Below, piece after piece: positions 1 through 5,946 of a stretch of 6,178 nt of DNA (positions are counted from its first letter, which is position 1; each line of letters opens with the position of its first letter). Both the position numbers and the translations under genes were made by a program. The notes under the pieces are model-generated. The model saw nothing but the letters and a program-made list of their open reading frames with translations. It had not been told where the DNA came from and did not search any database. This stretch comes from JAQBGV01 sp032128395 (GTDB lineage: Bacteria; Planctomycetota; UBA8108; UBA1146). The stretch lies in contig JAQBGV010000108.1 in assembly GCA_032128395.1 (NCBI GenBank), forward strand, positions 1 to 6,178. Reading direction: 5' to 3'.

Positions 1-1
1 C

Positions 2-58
2 CGCGCCTTCCGGCACCTCCTCGAAGCCATCGAAGTCGGGTCATCGGGTAATCGGTGA
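2..58 (+). CDS. C-terminal end of an unidentified protein (partial, cut by left edge)
   Basis: Reading from base 2 gives an open frame of 18 codons, RAFRHLLEAIEVGSSGNR, closed by TGA at 56-58. The first part looks like an amphipathic helix (AFRHLLEAIEV) followed by a short polar tail, which is a plausible protein end. The other two plus-strand frames here read as low-complexity Pro/Ser/Arg sequence. The stop codon coincides with the first bases of the inverted-repeat element that begins at 56, so the repeat directly abuts the gene end. The product cannot be identified from so little sequence. The call rests on frame quality and on the matching arrangement at the other end of the window, so it is inference and moderately uncertain. 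Confidence 0.4.
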   Translation, partial: RAFRHLLEAIEVGSSGNR

Positions 59-202
59 TGGGACTGGCTCGCCGCAGGTGATGCCTGTCCCGGACGCTCG
101 CCGGTACTCCGAAAGGTCCCGCACGACTGCCTTGTTGAAGAGGGGTGGAACAGCGAGCGAACGTCCGGGACAGGCATCACCTTCGGCGAGCCAGTCCCAT
201 CA
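56..202 (+). repeat. REPIN-like element, copy 1
   Basis: Two 46-nt arms, 56-101 and 157-202, are reverse complements of each other at 44 of 46 positions and enclose a 55-bp spacer. Each arm is also an imperfect hairpin. It begins GGGACTGGC and ends GCCTGTCCC, which pair with a central T·T mismatch, and inside that TCGCC pairs with GGTGA around a GCA loop. Paired, inverted, self-palindromic units in an intergenic position are the hallmark of REP doublets (REPINs), which in other bacteria are mobilised by RAYT (TnpA-REP, Y1-type) transposases encoded elsewhere. The element lies between the probable end of a plus-strand gene (58) and the end of the minus-strand ABC-F gene (284). It could also act as a transcription terminator for both. 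No target-site duplication is evident. Confidence 0.85.
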
Positions 203-283
203 TTCCATCATCCCATCCCCATCTCCGAACGACTTGCATACGGCACCTCCTCGGACGCTCGCCTGCTGATCCACGGCCCGGCT
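203..283. other. Short gene-free stretch downstream of the ABC-F gene
   Basis: This 81-bp gap between repeat element copy 1 and the ABC-F stop codon holds no gene. At its left edge are three degenerate 8-bp units (197-204, 205-212, 213-220) of the form CCATCATT, CCATCATC, CCATCCCC, overlapping the end of the repeat element. Bases 253-274 resemble the interior of the REPIN-like element next to an arm. They match copy 2 (5980-6001 region) at 18 of 22 positions and share the 12-mer CGGACGCTCGCC with copy 1 (91-102). The stretch may therefore include a decayed element fragment. Confidence 0.4.
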
Positions 284-2140
284 TCACGCTTCGAGATCCT
301 TCAGCCTCTCGTCGAACTCCTTCGAGCGCTGGTCGTGTTTTGTTGTCGCTTGCTCGAGGCTGGAGTAGAGGCGCTCCTCCTCCTTGCGGCACTGGCGCAG
401 GTCGCTCGCCAGCTGTCCGATTCGGTCCGCCTCCTGCGCGTTCGAGGCCTCGATCAGCGCATCGCTCAGCCGTTGGATCTCGGACTCGAGCTCGATGAGG
501 CGGGTTTCGTTCCGCTCCATCACCTCGGCGAGGGGCCTGAGGGTCTTCGAGCGCTCCGCGATCACCGCCGCGCGCTCTCGCCGCAGCTCCTTGCGATTCG
601 GACGGCGCTGCGTCGAGGTCTGCGTCTCTTCCGATGAGGCCTCGTTCGACTCTTCCTCCCAGCCGATCCGGTCCAAGAAGTCCTGATAGGTCGACTCGTG
701 GATCCGCACCCTTCCCCCGTCGAAGACCACCAGTCGGTTGCAGAGCCGGTGCAACATCTGCTCGGAGTGAGTGACGAGGATGACCGTCCCGGGGAAGCTC
801 TCGATCGCATCGGTCAGGGCCTCGGTCGCGGGGAGGTCGAGGTGGTTCGTCGGCTCGTCGAGGAGGAGCAGGTTCGCCGGGGTCGCGAGCACCTGACCGA
901 GCTGTACCCGGGAACGCTCCCCCCCCGAGAGCACATCGACCTTCTTCTCGGCGAGAATTCCGCTGAACATCATCAGGCCGCAGAGCCCCCGCGCTTCGGA
1001 GCGAGTGATATCGACCCGGACCGACTGGATCTCTTCCTCGACCGTCTTGCCGGGGCGCAGGCGATCGATGTTGCTCTGACCGAAGTAGGCGAGCTTGTGA
1101 TTGACGTGGAGCTTGACCTGTCCAGAAATCGGCGCGAGGTCGCCGGCGAGGACCCTGAGCAAGGTCGATTTCCCGCGGCCGTTCGGTCCGATGATCCCGA
1201 CGCGATCCCCGGTCCGGACCGTCAGGACGAAGTCCTCGAGGAGGTTCTCCCCGCCGGGGTACGCAAAGGTGAGGTCCTCGGCCTCGACCATCCACTTCCC
1301 CTGGAACGGGGCGGCGGTGAATGCGAAGTCGAGGGTGGAAATCTCGTCGAGCTTGTCGAGTTGAGTGCGCTTCTGGATCTGTTTCAGGCGCGATTGGGCC
1401 TGACTCGCTCGCCGCGCCTTGGCGCGGAAACGCTCGACGAAGAGCATGTCCTGCTTGAGCTTGCGCGCCTCGTTGACGCGGGTCTTCTCGTGGAGCTCCT
1501 CCTCGAGGTCGAACTGCTGGAACGCCTTCTCGGTCCCCCCGGAGAACTTCCGCAGCTGGCAGCGATGGATCGCGAGGGTGTGGGTGGTGACCGAGTCCAT
1601 GAATTCGCGGTCGTGGGTGATGAGGAGCAAGGTGTTCCGCCACCCTCGGAGGAAGCCACGGAGCCAGCGGATCGAGACGATGTCGAGGTAGTTGTTCGGC
1701 TCGTCGAGGAGCAACAGGTCTGGTTCACCGAGGAGGCACTTCGCCAGGTTCAGCCGGACTTGATAGCCGCCCGAGAGTTCTTTCGGCGACTTCGAGAACT
1801 CCTCGCGTGAAAAGCCGAGGCCGTGGAGGGTCGCCTCGGCTCGATGGATCTCGAGATAGCCGTCCTCGTGCTCGTCGAGTCCCTCGCACACTTCTTCGAG
1901 CACGGTGGGGCAGGTGAAGTGCAAGTGCTGCGAAAGATGTCCGACGCGGCAGTGGCGCGGCAGGAGCACCTCCCCGGCATCGGGCTCCTCTTCACCAAGG
2001 ATGATCTTGAAGAGGGTCGATTTTCCGTGACCGTTCAAGCCGATCAGGCCGACCCGCTCCCCTTTTTCGACGAGCGCCGACCCATCGTTGAAGAGGCCTT
2101 GCCCTCCGTACGACTTCGTCAGGTTGCGGATCTCGAGCAT
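284..2140 (-). CDS. ABC-F family ATP-binding protein (two ABC domains, coiled-coil tail)
   Basis: This 618-residue soluble protein has two ABC ATPase domains and no membrane segments, which defines the ABC-F family. Family members bind the ribosomal E site and act in translation, ribosome rescue or antibiotic resistance rather than transport. Domain 1 has Walker A GLNGHGKST (34-42), signature LSGGY (122-126), Walker B LLLLDEP (142-148) and switch His176 in ITHDREF. The interdomain linker, about 205-265, is rich in charged residues and contains the typical FRAKARRASQAQSR stretch. Domain 2 has GPNGRGKST (318-326), LSGGE (404-408), LLLLDEPTNHLD (424-435) and His458 in THSE. Residues from about 500 to 618 form a charged coiled-coil-like tail, as in the YheS/Uup-type subgroups. 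Domain 1 has DEPNNYLD in place of the usual DEPTNHLD. Both catalytic glutamates (147, 429) are present, so it should be an active ATPase. The start at 2140 immediately precedes MLEIRNLTKSYG, the normal family N-terminus, but has no clear Shine-Dalgarno. Length is normal for the family; the exact subfamily is not decided. Confidence 0.95.
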   Translation of the reverse strand: MLEIRNLTKSYGGQGLFNDGSALVEKGERVGLIGLNGHGKSTLFKIILGEEEPDAGEVLLPRHCRVGHLSQHLHFTCPTVLEEVCEGLDEHEDGYLEIHRAEATLHGLGFSREEFSKSPKELSGGYQVRLNLAKCLLGEPDLLLLDEPNNYLDIVSIRWLRGFLRGWRNTLLLITHDREFMDSVTTHTLAIHRCQLRKFSGGTEKAFQQFDLEEELHEKTRVNEARKLKQDMLFVERFRAKARRASQAQSRLKQIQKRTQLDKLDEISTLDFAFTAAPFQGKWMVEAEDLTFAYPGGENLLEDFVLTVRTGDRVGIIGPNGRGKSTLLRVLAGDLAPISGQVKLHVNHKLAYFGQSNIDRLRPGKTVEEEIQSVRVDITRSEARGLCGLMMFSGILAEKKVDVLSGGERSRVQLGQVLATPANLLLLDEPTNHLDLPATEALTDAIESFPGTVILVTHSEQMLHRLCNRLVVFDGGRVRIHESTYQDFLDRIGWEEESNEASSEETQTSTQRRPNRKELRRERAAVIAERSKTLRPLAEVMERNETRLIELESEIQRLSDALIEASNAQEADRIGQLASDLRQCRKEEERLYSSLEQATTKHDQRSKEFDERLKDLEA

Positions 2141-2173
2141 GTCATTTCACAGCATCGCGCTGGGCGGGAACGA

Positions 2174-2210
2174 GAGCGGGCCCGTCCGCTTCGCGCGGCC
2201 GAGCCCGCTC
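2174..2210 (-). terminator. GC-rich hairpin between the DUF1579 and ABC-F genes
   Basis: GAGCGGGC (2174-2181) and GCCCGCTC (2203-2210) form a perfect 8-bp stem, and inside it CCGC (2186-2189) can pair with GCGG (2195-2198). It lies 19 bases past the stop of the minus-strand DUF1579 gene and within the 88-bp gap before the ABC-F start. No run of T follows it in the direction of transcription, so it is not a classic intrinsic terminator. It could instead attenuate read-through or protect the upstream transcript's 3' end. Confidence 0.3.
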
Positions 2211-2228
2211 GGATATCTGCCGCTCCCG

Positions 2229-2837
2229 CTACTGGGAATTCTTCGCACCTTGGCGCGTGTACACGAGCCTCATCGCCATGTATTCGCTACCGTCCGGCCC
2301 GGGGCCGAACATCTCCACCGTGTGGTGATCCTTGTCGATCGTGGTCTCGACCGATCGCATCGGGACGTAGCGGTCCTCGAGCACGTTCGGGCCGGTGCCC
2401 CAGGAGTGGATGCTGTTCCCCTTGCGGATCCCCTCCATCGACGTGATCCCGGTGCCCATGTTGTCGACCCAGCTGCTGACATACCTCTTCTTGATGTTGT
2501 CGTAGCCGGTGATCGACATCCCCTCGAACGGCATCCCCATGAAGTCGCCCGTGTCGCGCTCGATCAGGTAGCGCCCGCCCATCGCGGACTCGATCACGGC
2601 GACCGCGGGGCTGGTCACGGGAGGCGCACCGGGGACCATGAACATCGAGACCTGTGCGTCCCACTTCCCTACCCTCGCTTTGAAGTGGTCGTGGGCCGGG
2701 CCCGGAGTCATGAACTCCGTCCACTTCTCCATCATCAGGGCTTCGTCCTGCCCCGGATCCTGTGAGACGACCTCGGTCGTGACGAGAGCGACGACTGCCA
2801 CCAGCACTAGGACTCCCAGAAATGCACGGATTCTCAT
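2229..2837 (-). CDS. Secreted DUF1579 family protein
   Basis: This 202-residue protein opens with a signal peptide: MRIR, then a hydrophobic stretch to about residue 22, with probable cleavage near VVSQ (23-26). It is therefore exported. The rest matches the DUF1579 pattern: H51 followed by FKARVGKWDAQV (52-63), GGRYL (87-91), MPFEGMSITGYDN (102-114) and WVDNMGTG (123-130), with a strand-rich C-terminal half. The family has a small beta-barrel-like fold and no established biochemical role, so no function is assigned. The start at 2837 is supported by GGAGG five bases upstream (complement of 2843-2847). The ABC-F gene follows on the same strand after 88 bp, and the double-DUF1080 gene diverges from the shared upstream region. 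Methionine is unusually frequent (for example MSMFMV-like and MGMPFEGM segments), but the protein is otherwise ordinary. Confidence 0.88.
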   Translation of the reverse strand: MRIRAFLGVLVLVAVVALVTTEVVSQDPGQDEALMMEKWTEFMTPGPAHDHFKARVGKWDAQVSMFMVPGAPPVTSPAVAVIESAMGGRYLIERDTGDFMGMPFEGMSITGYDNIKKRYVSSWVDNMGTGITSMEGIRKGNSIHSWGTGPNVLEDRYVPMRSVETTIDKDHHTVEMFGPGPDGSEYMAMRLVYTRQGAKNSQ

Positions 2838-2985
2838 GCAAACCTCCCAATGGACCTACGCAGCGGGCCTGAGCCATGGTCGACCATTGTGGAGTAACCC
2901 GAGCCGCGGGTCGAGACCTTCAGCTGAGGTCGGACATCGGGCAAGATAGGGGGTCCGGAGCCACCCCCGTTCCCGAGGAGGAACC
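2838..2985. promoter_or_regulatory. Divergent intergenic region with palindromes, probable promoters and operators
   Basis: These 148 bp separate the divergent DUF1579 (minus) and double-DUF1080 (plus) genes and must hold both promoters. Visible structure is a perfect 12-bp palindrome ATGGTCGACCAT at 2876-2887, about 39 bases from the DUF1579 start codon, and a second inverted repeat at 2915-2931 (GACCT/AGGTC around TCAGCTG, with one unpaired T). Either could be a regulator-binding site. A weak AAGATA at 2943-2948 could be a -10 element for the plus-strand gene, but no convincing -35 partner was found. Shine-Dalgarno sequences are clear on both sides: GGAGG (complement of 2843-2847) and GAGGAGG (2975-2981). 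Confidence 0.4.
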
Positions 2986-4305
2986 ATGCTGCGCCTCGCG
3001 ATCACCCTGTCCGTCCTGTCGCTACTCCTCCCCGCCCCCCTCGCCGCCGCCGATGACGCCGACCCCCGGGCCGGGGGTGAGGCGCACCCCGGTTGGGCCG
3101 TCCTGTTCGACGGGAAGAGCGGAAAGGGATGGCGCGGGTACCAGAAGGAAGCCTTCCCCGAGCAGGGATGGACGATCGAGGATGGTTGGCTCCACGTCGT
3201 CGCGGGCGGCGGCAGCGGAGACATCGTCACCGAGAAGGAGTATCGCGACTTCGAACTCAGCCTCGAGTGGAAGGCGGCCAAGGGAGCGAACAGCGGGATC
3301 ATGGTGCGCGCCTCCGAGGAGGAAGCGACCCCGTGGATGACCGCGCCCGAGTTTCAGATCTTCGACGACGAAGATCTCCTCAGCGAAGCGAACACGTCGG
3401 CGGGCTCCATCTACGGTGTCTACCCACCTGCGAAGAAGGTACTCAAGCCCACCGGCCAGGTGAACCACGCCCGCATCGTGATGCGAGGCCATCGCCTCGA
3501 GCAATACCTGAACGGCGTGCTCGTCGTCGACGCAGTGCTCGGCTCCGACGACTGGAACGCGCGGGTGAAGGCGAGCAAGTTCGCGTCGATGCCGAGTTTC
3601 GGCAAGCTCGAGATGGGTCGGGTCGTATTGCAGGATCACGGGGACGAAGTGTGGTTCCGCAACATCGAGATCCGCGAGATCTCGCCGAGGGAAGCGGCCC
3701 TCGGGTCCCGGGAACGGTTCGATCTCTTCAACCATCGTGACCTCGCAGGGTGGGCGTACTACCTGAACGAAGAGGGCGCGAAGATGGAGGACACCTGGCG
3801 GGTCGTGGATGGAATCCTGATCTGCAAGGGGACCCCCGCCGGGTACATCCGCACGGAGGCAGACCACACGAACTACCACCTCGTCGTCGAGTGGCGGTGG
3901 AATCCGTTGACGAGAGTGGCCGGGAACTCAGGGGTTCTGCTGCGCAAGATCGGCGAGGACAAGATCTGGCCGCGCTCGATCGAGGCGCAGCTCCAGTCGG
4001 GGAGCGCGGGCGACTTCTGGAACATCGGCGATTTTCCGATGCAGGCGAGTCGCGAGCGCAGCAACGGCCGCAACACGAAACACATCAAGGCGAACGAGTA
4101 TCCGATCGGCGAGTGGAACCGCTACGACATCCACGTCGACGGGGGCATTGTCGAACTCCGGGTGAACGGCGAGGTCCTGAACACGGCGACAGAATGCCAA
4201 GAGACTCCGGGCAAGATCTGCCTGCAGTCGGAGGGGGCGGAGATCCACTTCCGCACGGTGCGGCTGTATTCGCTCCCGAGCGAGGAGAAGAAGGACGCGC
4301 AGTAG
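2986..4305 (+). CDS. Secreted protein with two DUF1080 (3-keto-disaccharide hydrolase-type) domains
   Basis: This 439-residue protein starts with a signal peptide (MLRLAITLSVLSLLLPAPLA, cleavage probably after ALAAA or nearby, residues 20-23). It then carries two DUF1080/PF06439 lectin-like jelly-roll domains. Domain 1 (about 36-232) has LFDGKSGKGW (40-49), WTIEDGWL (62-69), DFELSLEWK (88-96), GANSGIMVR (100-108), PEFQIFDD (121-128) and LQDHGDEVWFRNIEI (215-229). Domain 2 (about 243-428) has RFDLFNHRDLAGW (244-256), TWRVVDGILICKG (270-282), NSGVLLR (314-320), IEAQLQSGSAGDFW (332-345) and LQSEGAEIHFRTVRL (413-427). The family is very expanded in Planctomycetota and some members cleave 3-keto-glycosides. 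The substrate here is unknown, and activity of both domains is unproven. Shine-Dalgarno GAGGAGG (2975-2981) lies four bases before the ATG. The DUF1028 gene follows on the same strand after 104 bp. Confidence 0.92.
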   Translation: MLRLAITLSVLSLLLPAPLAAADDADPRAGGEAHPGWAVLFDGKSGKGWRGYQKEAFPEQGWTIEDGWLHVVAGGGSGDIVTEKEYRDFELSLEWKAAKGANSGIMVRASEEEATPWMTAPEFQIFDDEDLLSEANTSAGSIYGVYPPAKKVLKPTGQVNHARIVMRGHRLEQYLNGVLVVDAVLGSDDWNARVKASKFASMPSFGKLEMGRVVLQDHGDEVWFRNIEIREISPREAALGSRERFDLFNHRDLAGWAYYLNEEGAKMEDTWRVVDGILICKGTPAGYIRTEADHTNYHLVVEWRWNPLTRVAGNSGVLLRKIGEDKIWPRSIEAQLQSGSAGDFWNIGDFPMQASRERSNGRNTKHIKANEYPIGEWNRYDIHVDGGIVELRVNGEVLNTATECQETPGKICLQSEGAEIHFRTVRLYSLPSEEKKDAQ

Positions 4306-4409
4306 TCCTCACCGTAGAATAAGAGTCCGTTGCAAGAGTGCTTCCGATCCCTCGGACGGGATGACTGTCAACGGGCTGCTGGGTCTGGCTCACGATCGGA
4401 AGGCTATCG
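4306..4409 (+). other. Intergenic gap before the DUF1028 gene
   Basis: This 104-bp gap separates two co-oriented genes. A small perfect stem, TCCGA (4343-4347) with TCGGA (4352-4356) around a four-base loop, overlaps an alternative one, ATCCC (4347-4351) with GGGAT (4358-4362). Neither is followed by a T-run, so neither makes a convincing terminator. GGAAGG at 4398-4403 is a probable ribosome binding site six bases before the ATG at 4410. Whether the downstream gene has its own promoter here cannot be told. Confidence 0.35.
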
Positions 4410-4446
4410 ATGCTCAAGCTATCCATGCTCAGGCTATCCATGCAGC
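4402..4446 (+). repeat. 15-bp tandem repeat (three units) containing three in-frame ATG codons
   Basis: Three consecutive 15-bp units run GGCTATCGATGCTCA (4402-4416), AGCTATCCATGCTCA (4417-4431) and GGCTATCCATGCAGC (4432-4446). They carry ATG at 4410, 4425 and 4440 in one frame and encode the N-terminal series MLKLS, MLRLS, MQRLL. The first two units differ at two positions; the third diverges only at its end. The unit length is a multiple of three, so copy-number change would keep the reading frame. Confidence 0.85.
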
Positions 4447-5936
4447 GACTCCTCTCCCTCGTCGCCCTCTCCCTCGCGCTCGCTCTTCCTCTCCCCGTCC
4501 GGGGGACCTGGTCGATCGTGGTGTGCAATCAGACGACGAAAGAAGTGGGGATTGCCTCGGTCACTTGCCTGACCAGCTTCAACCTGCTCGCGATCACCCC
4601 GGTGGTGAGGGTCGGAGAGGGCGCCGGCGCGGTCCAGGCCGCGGGTGACTTCGATGGGATCCGCCGGCCGATCATCCGCACCGGACTCATCAACGAGACC
4701 GATCCGCAGGAGATCCTGAACCAGCTGATGGCCATCGCTGGGCACGAGGACCGACAGTACGGAATCGTCGACACTCTCGGGCGGGCGGTGACCTTCAGCG
4801 GCGCGCTGAACGCGGACTGGGCCGGCGGAGTGACGGGGAACTTCGGAGATTTCTACTACGCGATCCAAGGGAACATCCTCGCCGGGGGGTGCGTGGTCCC
4901 GGCGGCGGAAGCAGCGCTCCTGACGACCCCCGGCGATCTTCCCACGCGACTGATGGCGGCGATGCAAGCGGCGCGGTTCGAGGGTGGCGATGGACGTTGC
5001 TCGTGCAATCCGGGAGCCGCGACCATCTGCGGTTGTCCTCCCCCGAGCTTCACCAAGTCGGGCCACATCGGGTACCTCGTCGTCGCCCGGATCGGGGACA
5101 GCAACGATCTGGTCTGCAACGCCAGTGGCTGCGCGGATGGAAACTACCTCTACAAGCTCAACGTCGCGAACCAGACGGTGTCCGCGCTGGATCCGGTCGC
5201 GCAGCTCCAGAATCTCTTCAACTCCCGCCGCACGGTCCTCGCTGGTCGTCCGGACGCGATCGCGAGCACTCAGACCATCGCCCCGGTGGCCGGCGGAGCG
5301 ATGCTGACCCTCTCTTTCAGCGACTACGACGGTGCGCCGGTGACGCTCCCGCTCACCGTGACGGTCGCGCACGAGCTGGACAGCGACGGGGTGGCCGTGA
5401 TCGGGACTCCGGTCGATCTCGGGGGTGGAGTCTTCGAGGTGTTCCTCGGCGAGGGCACCGGTTTCGGGGTCGACCGATTGCGCTTGACCGGGGATGACGG
5501 CTTCCGCTCGGTGACGATGATGCCGAGTCCGAGTCTCTGCTGGGGTTCCCTCGCCACGGGAGCATCCGATTGCAACGGGAATGGCATCGCAGACCCGTGC
5601 GACTTGTTCTCGGGGACCTCCGCCGACCTCGATGAAGACGGCTTCCTGGACGAGTGCACGCTCTTCTCGCGAGGAGACTGCAATGCGGATGGCACTCTGA
5701 ACATCGCCGACGCGGCCTCCGTGCTCGAGTACCTGTTCCTCCCTGCGGTGACCCAGGTGACGTGCCGGGAGGCGTGCAACTCGGGGGGCGGAGATCAACT
5801 CGATATCGCGGACGGGATCCACCTGCTCAGCTATGTCTTCGGGATCGGGTCTCCCCCGCCGTCGCCGTTCCCAGACTGCGGAACGGACGAGACGCCGACG
5901 CCGAGCGATGGCGCGGACAGCACCTTCTGTCCTTAG
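4410..5936 (+). CDS. Secreted DUF1028 (Ntn-hydrolase-like) protein with dockerin-like C-terminus
   Basis: This 508-residue exported protein begins with a signal peptide (hydrophobic core about residues 14-30). The DUF1028 domain spans about 33-190: TWSIVVCNQTTKEVGIAS (33-50), RQYGIVDTLG (115-124), AGGVTGNFGDFYYAIQGNIL (138-157), then the C-terminal helices. Residues 197-241 form a Cys-rich insert with C197, C199, C207, C209, C236 and C241. A beta-rich segment of unknown type covers about 285-375. The tail has two acidic Ca-loop-like motifs, DCNGNGIADPCD (387-398) and DLDEDGFLDEC (406-416). Last comes a dockerin-like pair, GDCNADGTLNIADA (422-435) and the degenerate GDQLDIADGI (461-470), as seen in many exported planctomycete proteins. 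DUF1028 folds resemble Ntn hydrolases, but no reaction is established. The start at 4410 is chosen because GGAAGG (4398-4403) sits six bases upstream; 4425 and 4440 are in-frame alternatives, and 4440 gives a more compact signal peptide. Confidence 0.88.
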   Translation: MLKLSMLRLSMQRLLSLVALSLALALPLPVRGTWSIVVCNQTTKEVGIASVTCLTSFNLLAITPVVRVGEGAGAVQAAGDFDGIRRPIIRTGLINETDPQEILNQLMAIAGHEDRQYGIVDTLGRAVTFSGALNADWAGGVTGNFGDFYYAIQGNILAGGCVVPAAEAALLTTPGDLPTRLMAAMQAARFEGGDGRCSCNPGAATICGCPPPSFTKSGHIGYLVVARIGDSNDLVCNASGCADGNYLYKLNVANQTVSALDPVAQLQNLFNSRRTVLAGRPDAIASTQTIAPVAGGAMLTLSFSDYDGAPVTLPLTVTVAHELDSDGVAVIGTPVDLGGGVFEVFLGEGTGFGVDRLRLTGDDGFRSVTMMPSPSLCWGSLATGASDCNGNGIADPCDLFSGTSADLDEDGFLDECTLFSRGDCNADGTLNIADAASVLEYLFLPAVTQVTCREACNSGGGDQLDIADGIHLLSYVFGIGSPPPSPFPDCGTDETPTPSDGADSTFCP

Positions 5937-5946
5937 GATGGATATG

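Noticed and set aside
56..202. CRISPR array or tRNA-like structure at the left end
   Set aside because: The repeats are inverted rather than direct and regularly spaced, there are only two arms, and no cloverleaf or anticodon arm can be formed.
177..1643. A 488-codon minus-strand open frame overlapping the ABC-F gene in another frame
   Set aside because: It runs out of phase with the conserved Walker A and signature motifs and continues into the repeat element, giving low-complexity Arg/Pro/Gly sequence.
698..1810. A 370-codon plus-strand open frame opposite the ABC-F gene
   Set aside because: It is antisense to a clearly conserved ABC-F coding sequence. Its translation is an artefact of GC-rich codon bias and shows no domain.
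3022..3879. A 285-codon minus-strand open frame opposite the DUF1080 gene
   Set aside because: It is a shadow of the DUF1080 coding strand, which has a ribosome site, a signal peptide and two family domains.
4343..4362. Rho-independent terminator after the DUF1080 gene
   Set aside because: The stems are only five base pairs and no T-run follows.
4434..5822. A 462-codon minus-strand open frame opposite the DUF1028 gene
   Set aside because: The plus strand carries recognisable DUF1028 and dockerin-like motifs; the antisense product is Arg/Glu/Val-rich with no family features.
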